Assembly (NCBI GenBank): GCA_007135635.1
Contig: SLIO01000070.1
Span: 1 to 5,639 of the forward strand
Length of the DNA: 5,639 nt
Origin: Methylomicrobium sp.
GTDB taxonomy: Bacteria > Pseudomonadota > Gammaproteobacteria > Methylococcales > Methylomonadaceae
Direction: 5' to 3'
Both the position numbers and the translations under genes were made by a program. The notes below the pieces were generated by a model. The model saw only the letters and a program-made list of their open reading frames with translations. It searched no databases and had not been told where the DNA came from. Shown piece after piece: positions 1 through 5,293 of this stretch (its first letter is position 1; each line of letters starts with the position of its first letter).

Positions 1-1223
1 ATATAGGTTCTATGCCGGGCAAGATTTTGCAGAATTTAGCTAAGGTGAAAACGCGTAACCCAATGTTTCTGTTAGATGAAATTGACAAAATGGCTGCTGA
101 TTTTCGTGGCGATCCGGCTTCGGCATTGTTAGAGGTTCTCGATCCCGAGCAAAATCACACCTTTTCGGATCATTATCTGGAAGTGGATTTCGATTTGTCC
201 GATGTAATGTTTGTCGCGACGGCGAATACGATGAATATTCCGGCGGCATTACTTGACCGTATGGAGGTGATTCGCCTTGCCGGCTATACTGAAGATGAAA
301 AAATTAATATCGCCATGCGTTATTTGATTCCCAAGCAAATCAAAAATAACGGTTTAAAAGAAAAAGAAATAGATATTGCTGATTCGGCAGTCAGGGATAT
401 TATTCGTTATTACACCCGAGAGGCCGGTGTAAGAAGCCTGGAACGAGAAATTTCTAAAATTTGTCGTAAAGTCGTTAAGGATTTGTTGCTTCAAAAAAAA
501 GACACTAAAGTATTGGTCGATTCGACTATTCTAGATAAATATCTGGGTGTTAGGCGTTTCAATTACGGATTGGCGGAAGAGCATGATCAAATCGGTCAAG
601 TGACAGGTTTGGCATGGACCGAGGTTGGCGGCGAATTGCTGACGATTGAGACGGCTGTTATTCCGGGTAAAGGCAAGCAAACCGCAACAGGAAAACTCGG
701 CGATGTGATGAAAGAGTCAATCGAGGCGGCGATGACGGTGGTGCGAAGTCGTGCCACTGTGCTCGATATCGATAACGAGGTTTTTCAGAAAAACGATATT
801 CACGTTCATGTCCCTGAGGGAGCGACTCCGAAAGACGGTCCCAGTGCCGGTATCGGCATGTGTACCGCGATCATTTCCGCATTGACTAAAATTCCGGTTA
901 AGGCTAGTGTGGCAATGACCGGGGAGATAACATTACGAGGTGAAGTGTTGCCTATCGGCGGCTTGAAAGAAAAGCTGCTGGCCGCTCATCGTGGCGGCAT
1001 TACTACAGTGTTGATTCCGGCAGAAAATGAAAAAGATTTAGCCGAGATTCCGGCAAATATCAAGGAAAAGCTGACGATTAAATGCGTGCACTGGATTGAC
1101 GAAGTCTTGGTCGAAGCATTGCAGTACATGCCGGTTCCCGGCAGTAAGAAAAAACCGGTTGAACATGCTAAAAAAACCGAAACCGCCCCTAAACCAAAAA
1201 AACAGATTGTAACCGCGCATTGA
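1..1223 (+). CDS. lon: ATP-dependent protease LonA, C-terminal part (5' truncated by window)
   Basis: Lon is a cytosolic AAA+ serine protease that unfolds and degrades damaged and short-lived regulatory proteins. The reading frame is open from the window edge: codons for Ile-Gly-Ser precede the Met at 12, so that Met is internal. Counting from it, I see Walker [10 protein letters not shown] (19-27), sensor-1 Asn72, the arginine finger in LLDRMEVI (Arg83) and sensor-2 Arg141 in GVRSLERE. The protease domain has catalytic Ser278 in KDGPSAG and catalytic Lys321 in [14 protein letters not shown]. These fit E. coli Lon (Asp423/Glu424, Asn473, Arg484, Arg542, Ser679, Lys722) at a constant offset of 401, so about 400 residues (N-domain, Walker A) lie upstream of the window. 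All visible catalytic residues are intact. The C-terminus carries a Lys/Pro-rich tail about 20 residues longer than in E. coli. No convincing terminator follows; hupB lies 181 bases downstream with its own promoter. Confidence 0.98.
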   Translation, partial: IGSMPGKILQNLAKVKTRNPMFLLDEIDKMAADFRGDPASALLEVLDPEQNHTFSDHYLEVDFDLSDVMFVATANTMNIPAALLDRMEVIRLAGYTEDEKINIAMRYLIPKQIKNNGLKEKEIDIADSAVRDIIRYYTREAGVRSLEREISKICRKVVKDLLLQKKDTKVLVDSTILDKYLGVRRFNYGLAEEHDQIGQVTGLAWTEVGGELLTIETAVIPGKGKQTATGKLGDVMKESIEAAMTVVRSRATVLDIDNEVFQKNDIHVHVPEGATPKDGPSAGIGMCTAIISALTKIPVKASVAMTGEITLRGEVLPIGGLKEKLLAAHRGGITTVLIPAENEKDLAEIPANIKEKLTIKCVHWIDEVLVEALQYMPVPGSKKKPVEHAKKTETAPKPKKQIVTAH

Positions 1224-1286
1224 TAAGCATTCTTTTGTTAAAGTGTGCTTGAAACCAGAAAATACCTGGTCTTGAGAGTTTAAAGC

Positions 1287-1316
1287 TTGACACTTAAGGA
1301 GTCGTATTGATATAAA
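1287..1316 (+). promoter_or_regulatory. sigma70-type promoter for hupB (and possibly the tRNAs)
   Basis: A perfect -35 hexamer TTGACA (1287-1292) is followed by an 18-base spacer and a TATAAA -10 (1311-1316, five of six matches). The expected transcription start is near 1323, giving a leader of about 82 bases before the hupB start codon. This is the best sigma70 match I see in the window. Since no terminator separates hupB from the two tRNA genes, this promoter may also feed them. Confidence 0.75.
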
Positions 1317-1323
1317 TGTCCGC

Positions 1324-1354
1324 TTTCTTATGTAGCGGGGGGCGACATAAGAAA
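1324..1354 (+). promoter_or_regulatory. 5'-terminal stem-loop of the hupB leader
   Basis: TTTCTTATGT (1324-1333) and ACATAAGAAA (1345-1354) form a perfect 10-bp stem around an 11-base loop containing six consecutive G. The stem begins about one base after the predicted transcription start, so the mRNA would carry a hairpin at its very 5' end. No U-run follows, so it is not an intrinsic terminator. A role in mRNA stability or translation control is inference. A protein-binding operator is an alternative reading of the dyad. Confidence 0.6.
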
Positions 1355-1371
1355 ATAAGCGCTTTGCTTAT
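1355..1371 (+). promoter_or_regulatory. second small hairpin in the hupB leader
   Basis: ATAAGC (1355-1360) pairs with GCTTAT (1366-1371) around a five-base loop, immediately after the first stem-loop. Further down, 1388-1393 can pair with 1398-1403 (one G-U) around a TAGG loop, partly covering the AGGGGG Shine-Dalgarno at 1395-1400. Both are short and AT-rich, so on their own they are weak. Confidence 0.35.
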
Positions 1372-1404
1372 ACAATTAACTTTAATAATTTCCTAGGGGG
1401 AATA

Positions 1405-1677
1405 ATGAACAAATCTGAACTTATTGATGCTATCGCGGATTCATCAGGTTTAACGAAGGCGGATGCCGGTCGTGCCTTAGATGGTTTTTTAAGCGCGGTA
1501 ACAACAGCTTTAAGCAAAGGCGATTCTTTAGCGCTGGTTGGTTTCGGTACGTTTTCTGTCAAAGAAAGAGCAGAGCGCAAAGGACGTAATCCGCAAACGG
1601 GCGAAGAAATTACCATTAGTGCGGCAAAAATTCCTACATTTAAAGCTGGCAAATCTTTAAAGGATGCTGTAAACTAG
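1405..1677 (+). CDS. hupB: DNA-binding protein HU, beta-type subunit
   Basis: This 90-residue protein is a full-length HU-family member, which as a dimer bends and compacts DNA in the nucleoid. The N-terminal helices (about 1-40) start [11 protein letters not shown]; the GFGTF turn lies at 46-50; the DNA-gripping beta-arm follows, with GRNPQTG at 60-66 and the intercalating Pro63; the C-terminal helix ends [15 protein letters not shown]. The family signature is complete, so HU rather than IHF is clear. The neighbourhood directly after lon, as in E. coli, supports the hupB name. The start is fixed by AGGGGG (1395-1400), four bases before ATG, a slightly short spacing. Expression is expected from the promoter at 1287-1316 through a structured leader. 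The stop codon lies only 13 bases from tRNA-Val, and no terminator lies between them. Confidence 0.97.
   Translation: MNKSELIDAIADSSGLTKADAGRALDGFLSAVTTALSKGDSLALVGFGTFSVKERAERKGRNPQTGEEITISAAKIPTFKAGKSLKDAVN
1646..1675 (+). promoter_or_regulatory. possible internal tRNA promoter at the hupB 3' end (weak)
   Basis: CTGGCA (1646-1651, four of six matches to TTGACA) and TAAACT (1670-1675, four of six to TATAAT) are 18 bases apart, inside the last codons of hupB. Transcription would start near 1682, leaving a short leader before tRNA-Val. The match is poor and may be chance. The alternative is readthrough from the hupB promoter. Confidence 0.2.
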
Positions 1678-1690
1678 GTTTTCTTTAGTC

Positions 1691-1766
1691 GGGTGCTTAG
1701 CTCAGCTGGGAGAGCATCGCCCTTACAAGGCGAGGGTCGGGGGTTCGAACCCCTCAGCACCCACCA
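1691..1766 (+). tRNA. tRNA-Val (anticodon UAC)
   Basis: A complete 76-base cloverleaf carries valine and reads GTA (and related) codons. The acceptor GGGTGCT (1691-1697) pairs perfectly with AGCACCC. The D stem is GCTC/GAGC, the anticodon stem TCGCC/GGCGA encloses loop CTTACAA (anticodon TAC), and the T stem GGGGG/CCCTC has one G-U pair around TTCGAAC. Discriminator A and CCA are encoded (1763-1766). It lies 13 bases after the hupB stop codon and eight bases before tRNA-Asp, so a joint precursor is very likely. Confidence 0.98.
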
Positions 1767-1774
1767 CAGACTTA

Positions 1775-1851
1775 GGAGCGGTAGTTCAGTTGGTTAGAAT
1801 ACCGGCCTGTCACGCCGGGGGTCGCGGGTTCGAGTCCCGTCCGCTCCGCCA
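1775..1851 (+). tRNA. tRNA-Asp (anticodon GUC)
   Basis: A complete 77-base cloverleaf carries aspartate. The acceptor GGAGCGG (1775-1781) pairs perfectly with CCGCTCC, and the anticodon stem CCGGC/GCCGG encloses CTGTCAC (anticodon GTC). The variable region is GGGTC, and the T stem GCGGG/CCCGT (one G-U) encloses TTCGAGT. Discriminator G and CCA are encoded and end at 1851. It is the last gene of the hupB-tRNA cluster and is followed five bases later by a strong intrinsic terminator. Confidence 0.98.
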
Positions 1852-1856
1852 AATAT

Positions 1857-1894
1857 AAAACCCCGGGCCGTTACACGGTTCGGGGTTTTTTTTT
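1857..1894 (+). terminator. intrinsic terminator of the hupB-tRNA cluster
   Basis: The left arm at 1857-1870 (AAAACCCCGGGCCG) pairs with 1876-1889 around loop TTACA. That gives 14 bp, counting two G-U pairs in the middle, and it runs into nine consecutive T (1886-1894). The GC-rich core plus the T-run make this the clearest terminator in the window. It separates ppiD transcriptionally from hupB and the tRNAs. Confidence 0.92.
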
Positions 1895-2060
1895 GCGTCG
1901 ATTAAATAGTGGCTATTCGGGTGTATTTGGGCCGCAGCCCAAAGAGTATGCATATATATCGCGTGGCTAAATTTCCAGATTTCTGAGTGCTCTTTTGTCC
2001 AATAACGGTGTTACCTACTTGGATGTATACGTAAGGGATGTGAGTCGGAGCGGAAGCTTT

Positions 2061-2092
2061 GCGAAAACAGTGGCATTGCCGCATGTTTTCGC
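2061..2092. repeat. long imperfect palindrome (14-bp stem-loop)
   Basis: GCGAAAACA (2061-2069) pairs perfectly with TGTTTTCGC (2084-2092). The stem continues with GTGGC/GCCGC (one G-T wobble) after a single bulged A at 2083, and is closed by loop ATT. No T-run follows in either direction, so it is not an intrinsic terminator. It directly precedes the tandem repeats and probably belongs to the same composite intergenic element. Confidence 0.65.
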
Positions 2093-2101
2093 GCCTTGCT
2101 C

Positions 2102-2200
2102 TCGACTGCCGGTTCCCGACGCAGTCTACCACTTACGTCCATGTAAGTGTCGACTGCCGGTTCCCGACGCAGTTTACCGATTGCTTCTTTGTAAGCATCG
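2102..2200. repeat. tandem 48-base repeat, two units
   Basis: The 29-base segment at 2102-2130 recurs at 2150-2178 with a single C/T difference (2126 versus 2174), at a period of 48. Each copy is itself a hairpin: GACTGC/GCAGTC around CGGTTCCCGAC in copy 1, and the same with a terminal G-T pair in copy 2. The spacer after copy 1 forms CACTTAC/GTAAGTG (2130-2149). The stretch after copy 2 forms a different but equivalent hairpin (CGATTGCTT with AAGCATCG, one bulge). The second halves are also related, so the true unit is the whole 48 bases. It resembles REP/BIME-type intergenic palindromic repeats. The family is not identified. Confidence 0.75.
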
Positions 2201-2302
2201 AACAAAATAGCTGTGCCGTAAAAGCCGCAAAAAATGAACTCGCAAAGAATAGATGGCTCAATAGTTACAAATTTAAGTTAGTTTTATTTAAGGATCTAGC
2301 AT

Positions 2303-4165
2303 ATGCTGACAAAGATAAGAGAAAAAGCGCAGAGCGTGTTCTCGTGGGTCATTCTGATCGCAATCACAGTACCCTTTGCTTTATGGGGAATTCAAAACTA
2401 TCTCGATGTTGGAAAAGAAACTCCGGTTGCATCTGTCGGCGATAGAGATTTTTTTCAACGCGATGTATCTAAAGCTTATGCTCAATTCAGCCAAAGTTTG
2501 CAAGGTTTGGATATCGACGAGGAAACGCTTAAGCAGCAAGCGCTGCAAAAATTGATTCAAGACGAGGTACTTTTGCAGCATGTGCAATCGCAAGGGTTGG
2601 TGATAACCGATAAAACGGCTAGGGATTTTATTCAGTCCTTGGATTACTTTCAGGTCGATGGCAAGTTTGATAAAAACCAATACCAAGCCTTACTGGGTTC
2701 CCAAGGCATGTCTTCGATGGAATTTGTAGGCAGAATCAAGAATGCATTGATGATGGAACAGTTTCAGCATGCCATCGTTAATAGCAGTTTCGCCACGCCT
2801 TTCGATGTTGAAAGTTTTTTTAAAATTCAAAATCAACAACGGGATATTGAATATCTGACCGTTTCGGTCAAGCCGATTGCCGAACAGCCCAGCGAAGAAG
2901 AAATCGATGCGTTTTACCGGCAATATCAAGATAACTATCGGACTCCCGAGCAAGTTTCGGTCGACTATATCGAGTTATCGCTATATGAGCTTGCCGATGC
3001 GGTCGAGGTTGATGACGATAAATTACGTGCTTTTTATGAAGAGCAAAAGGAATTGTTTAGCACTAAAGAACGCCGAAAAATTAGCCATATACTATTTGCA
3101 GTGACCAGCGAAACCGATGATGCGGCGGCGCTGACCAAGGCTCAGGCTGCGAAGGAACAATTGCAAACCGAGTCGTTTGCGAAAATTGCTGAAGCGGTGT
3201 CCGATGATCAATTAACGGCTAAATCCGGCGGTGATTTAGGGTTGTTTGAAGCCGGCGTGATGGAAAAAGCCTTTGAAGATGCGGCTAGTGCGCTACAGTT
3301 AGGCGAGGTCTCCGAGCCGGTTAGGTCGGCTTTCGGTTATCACTTAATCAAGGTGACCGAGCTGATCCCTGGAGAAACCAAGTCTTTTGAGGACGTTAAA
3401 GATGAAGTGCAACAGACCTATCAAAAAACGGAAGCCGAAAATAAATATTACGAGCTCGGACAAACACTGACGGAGTTTAGCTACGAGCATTCCGAAGATT
3501 TGCTTCAAGTAGCAGATGCTTTAGGGCTTAAGATTAAAACGACAGAACTGTTTACCCGTGAACAAGGCGAAGGAATCGCCGCCCAACAGTCGGTTCGTAA
3601 TGCAGCATTTTCTGAAGACGTCTTGAAAGGCAATAACAGCGAACCGCTCGAACTGGAGGGTGATCGTTTGGTCGTATTGCATGTTAAGGATCATCGGCCC
3701 GCTACCGTTCGCGAACTCGCCGAAGTCAGAGATGACGTCATCGAAGCGTTATTATTATCGAAGTCTAGGCAGCAAGCTGAAGAGCGTGTCTATGATCTTA
3801 AAAACCGCGTATTGGCCGGTGAAAGCTTTAAAAAAATAGCTGAAGAAGCAAGTGATGTTAGTCACAAATCGATAAAAGGCTTATCGCGCACCAGCACGGA
3901 AGTTCCTGTTGAACTTTTGCAAGCAGTCTTTAAAGCAGCCAAACCGGTCGCTGATCAACCGAACTTTTTTGTTGCGCCTTTGAGTGGCGGTGAGCAAGTG
4001 TTGGTGAGTTTACAGAGTGTTACCGATGGCGTGATGACTGAAGAAGACCAAAAACGCATGGAGTTAGCAACCAAAAATATCTCCAATGCGTTAGGGCAGT
4101 CAATGTTTGGTGCGGTAATGGCTGGTTTGCAAGAAAAGGCCGATGTGACTATTCGGTCAAAATGA
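2303..4165 (+). CDS. ppiD: periplasmic chaperone / peptidyl-prolyl isomerase PpiD
   Basis: PpiD is an inner-membrane-anchored periplasmic folding factor that acts near the Sec translocon on newly exported proteins. The 620-residue length is close to E. coli PpiD (623). A short cytoplasmic start (MLTKIREKAQ) is followed by one membrane helix at about 12-31 (SVFSWVILIAITVPFALWG). Next come a SurA-N-like chaperone region (about 40-200), a parvulin domain at about 257-353 and a charged C-terminal helical region to 620. Parvulin hallmarks are KISHILF (His262), SGGDLG (309-313 region), the AF at 323-324 and FGYHLIKV (His347). Whether it is catalytically active is open, since E. coli PpiD is a weak isomerase. 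The start is supported by AAGGA (2290-2294), eight bases before ATG. Its upstream region is filled with repeats, and its 3' neighbour fabI is convergent. Confidence 0.95.
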   Translation: MLTKIREKAQSVFSWVILIAITVPFALWGIQNYLDVGKETPVASVGDRDFFQRDVSKAYAQFSQSLQGLDIDEETLKQQALQKLIQDEVLLQHVQSQGLVITDKTARDFIQSLDYFQVDGKFDKNQYQALLGSQGMSSMEFVGRIKNALMMEQFQHAIVNSSFATPFDVESFFKIQNQQRDIEYLTVSVKPIAEQPSEEEIDAFYRQYQDNYRTPEQVSVDYIELSLYELADAVEVDDDKLRAFYEEQKELFSTKERRKISHILFAVTSETDDAAALTKAQAAKEQLQTESFAKIAEAVSDDQLTAKSGGDLGLFEAGVMEKAFEDAASALQLGEVSEPVRSAFGYHLIKVTELIPGETKSFEDVKDEVQQTYQKTEAENKYYELGQTLTEFSYEHSEDLLQVADALGLKIKTTELFTREQGEGIAAQQSVRNAAFSEDVLKGNNSEPLELEGDRLVVLHVKDHRPATVRELAEVRDDVIEALLLSKSRQQAEERVYDLKNRVLAGESFKKIAEEASDVSHKSIKGLSRTSTEVPVELLQAVFKAAKPVADQPNFFVAPLSGGEQVLVSLQSVTDGVMTEEDQKRMELATKNISNALGQSMFGAVMAGLQEKADVTIRSK

Positions 4166-4222
4166 TTGAGTCCGGATGGCGATAAACAGCGCTTGAGCAA
4201 AAACGTTTTTAAGGTGGCATAA

Positions 4223-4248
4223 AAAAGGGAGCTTAAAGCCCCCCTTTT
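4223..4248. terminator. probable bidirectional terminator between ppiD and fabI
   Basis: AAAAGGG (4223-4229) pairs with CCCTTTT, and an inner GC/GC pair closes loop TTAAA with a small internal mismatch (A against C, plus one extra C). On the plus strand the stem ends in TTTT; on the minus strand it ends in six T. It lies 57 bases after the ppiD stop, in the position expected for a shared terminator of two convergent genes. The minus-strand T-run is better, but fabI transcripts would first have to cross the foldback element. Confidence 0.65.
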
Positions 4249-4251
4249 AGC

Positions 4252-4429
4252 GATGTTATTTATACCCATCGCACTTCAAATTTCGGCATTGACGCATGGA
4301 GGCGCCGGGGTGTTCGGCAAAGGCTGTGACAGCAGGGATGCTGTCACAGAGCCTACATGGACGTATTCACGGCGTCCTTTGACGGACCCCCGGCGCCGAA
4401 ATTTGACCAGCAAAGGGTATAGTAATATC
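4252..4429. repeat. foldback palindromic element (MITE- or REP-like) between ppiD and fabI
   Basis: The segment folds on itself almost end to end. The outer arms are TATACCC (4261-4267) with GGGTATA (4415-4421), extended by GATGTTATT with AGTAATATC. The next arms inward are CAAATTTCGGC (4277-4287) with GCCGAAATTTG (4395-4405), GGCGCCGGGGT (4301-4311) with ACCCCCGGCGCC (4386-4397, one bulged C) and CAAAGG (4318-4323) with CCTTTG (4376-4381). The centre is a perfect 10-bp hairpin, TGTGACAGCA/TGCTGTCACA (4325-4348, loop GGGA). No open frame for a transposase exists inside, so it would be non-autonomous. The outer TA pairs could be a TA target duplication, but they are part of the symmetry and prove nothing. 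The right end overlaps the fabI stop codon. Confidence 0.75.
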
Positions 4430-5210
4430 AGGAAGCAGCCAAACCAGCTATGTTATAGCCTGCATCGACATAAGTGATTTCTCCAGTGATGCCGGAAGCC
4501 AGGTCCGAACATAAAAATGCTGCAGCATTGCCGACCTCGTCAATGGTGACATTCTTTTTCAGTGGCGATGTATCGGCCGCTTTACTGAGCATCGCCTTGA
4601 AGTTGTTGATGCCGGAGGCAGCCAGTGTCCTAATAGGGCCGGCTGAGACCGCGTTGACACGGGTGCCTTCGGTGCCCAAAGCTACGGCCATATAGCGGAC
4701 ATTGGCTTCCAGGCTGGCTTTGGCGACGCCCATGACATTGTAATTCGGGATCGCGCGTTCGGCACCTAAATAGCTTAGCGTCAATAAGGCGCCGTTGCGT
4801 CCTTTCATCATCTGCCGGCCCGCTTTAGCCAGTGCGGTAAAGCTGTAAGAGCTGATGTCGTGAGCGATTTGGAAATTTTCTCGGGTCGTGGCTTCCACAT
4901 AATCGCCGTCCAACGCTTCTCTAGGTGCGAAAGCCACCGAATGCACGATGCAGTCTAGGCCATCCCAATGTTTGCCCAATTCCTTGAATACGCCTTCGAT
5001 ATGGTCGTCATTACTGACATCGCATTCAACAGTGATATTGGAGCCGCACTCGGCCGCCATCGTAACGACGCGTTCCTGCAATTTGTCGTTTTGAAACGTA
5101 AATGCCAGTTCGGCACCTTCACGGTGCATTGCCTTGGCAATACCCCAAGCGATTGAGCGGTTGCTGGCCAAGCCGACAATCAAGACACGTTTGCCTTGCA
5201 TGAAACCCAT
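4428..5210 (-). CDS. fabI: enoyl-[acyl-carrier-protein] reductase (NADH), FabI
   Basis: FabI catalyses the last step of each fatty-acid elongation cycle, reducing trans-2-enoyl-ACP with NADH in the cytosol. The 260-residue protein has the short-chain dehydrogenase fold and is highly similar to E. coli FabI (262). Visible features are [13 protein letters not shown] at the start, the nucleotide-binding [13 protein letters not shown] (13-25), CDVS (63-66), HSVAFAP (90-96), the catalytic Tyr147 and Tyr157 with Lys164 (Y-x6-K), and the [12 protein letters not shown] substrate loop (189-200). All catalytic residues are present. Position 93 is Ala where E. coli has Gly, a natural variant also seen in other FabIs. 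The start is set by GGAGAG seven bases upstream (plus strand 5216-5221). The TGA stop lies in the end of the adjacent foldback element. It is convergent with ppiD and divergent from the solute-binding protein gene. Confidence 0.97.
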   Translation of the reverse strand: MGFMQGKRVLIVGLASNRSIAWGIAKAMHREGAELAFTFQNDKLQERVVTMAAECGSNITVECDVSNDDHIEGVFKELGKHWDGLDCIVHSVAFAPREALDGDYVEATTRENFQIAHDISSYSFTALAKAGRQMMKGRNGALLTLSYLGAERAIPNYNVMGVAKASLEANVRYMAVALGTEGTRVNAVSAGPIRTLAASGINNFKAMLSKAADTSPLKKNVTIDEVGNAAAFLCSDLASGITGEITYVDAGYNIAGLAAS

Positions 5211-5247
5211 ATGATCTCTCCATTGGTTTATTGTTAGAATAACGCAA

Positions 5248-5276
5248 AGTATCTCTAACCGTTAATTTGATGTCCA
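5248..5276 (-). promoter_or_regulatory. candidate sigma70 promoter of fabI
   Basis: Read on the minus strand, TGGACA (5276 to 5271, five of six matches to TTGACA) and GATACT (5253 to 5248, four of six) are separated by 17 bases. Transcription would start near 5241 and give a leader of about 30 bases containing the GGAGAG ribosome binding site. The same bases overlap the upstream region of the divergent lipoprotein gene, so the two genes would share a compact control region of under 100 bases. Confidence 0.45.
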
Positions 5277-5293
5277 GCCTTTTGTGGATGAAT

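Larger units (their letters stand above)
1895..2302. other. 408-base intergenic region, hairpin-rich, no convincing gene
   Basis: Reading frames here have no credible ribosome binding sites and run through repeats. Contents from left to right are: a 7-bp hairpin TTTGGGC/GCCCAAA (1926-1943, loop CGCA); an AT-rich patch around 1947-1959; a degenerate repeat-like stretch (about 2022-2060); a long hairpin (2061-2092); two copies of a 29-base repeat with hairpins between and after them (2102-2200); and an AT-rich stretch leading to ppiD. I could not identify a convincing ppiD promoter, though one must lie here because a terminator sits upstream. Confidence 0.7.

Noticed and set aside
1254..1270. 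ACCAG/CTGGT hairpin after lon as a lon terminator
   Set aside because: It has only five base pairs and no T-run afterwards. It is too weak to call.
2102..2178. Repeat-spacer-repeat pattern resembling a minimal CRISPR (29-base repeats, 19-base spacer)
   Set aside because: There are only two copies, the spacer is too short and is itself a hairpin related to the sequence after copy 2, and no cas genes are present. A structured tandem duplication explains it better.
1691..2200. tRNA-adjacent integrated genetic element (attachment site at tRNA-Asp)
   Set aside because: There is no integrase gene and no second copy of the tRNA 3' end in the window. The gene order beyond it is standard housekeeping.
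2059..2445. 128-codon plus-strand open frame overlapping the ppiD start
   Set aside because: It runs through the repeats and into ppiD in another frame, lacks a ribosome binding site and matches no family I recognise. It is a shadow of ppiD and the repeat.
4199..4210. 12-base palindrome AAAAACGTTTTT after ppiD
   Set aside because: The stem is pure A/T apart from the central CG and has no room for a loop. The GC-containing hairpin at 4223-4248 is the better terminator.
4253..4477. 74-codon plus-strand open frame across the foldback element
   Set aside because: It spans a palindrome and runs into the antisense of fabI, with no ribosome binding site or recognisable domain.
4926..4940. FabI Ala93 (Gly in E. 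coli) as a triclosan-resistance change
   Set aside because: Changes at Gly93 affect triclosan binding in E. coli, but Ala at this position is a normal variant in other, sensitive FabIs such as that of Staphylococcus aureus. No resistance can be inferred.
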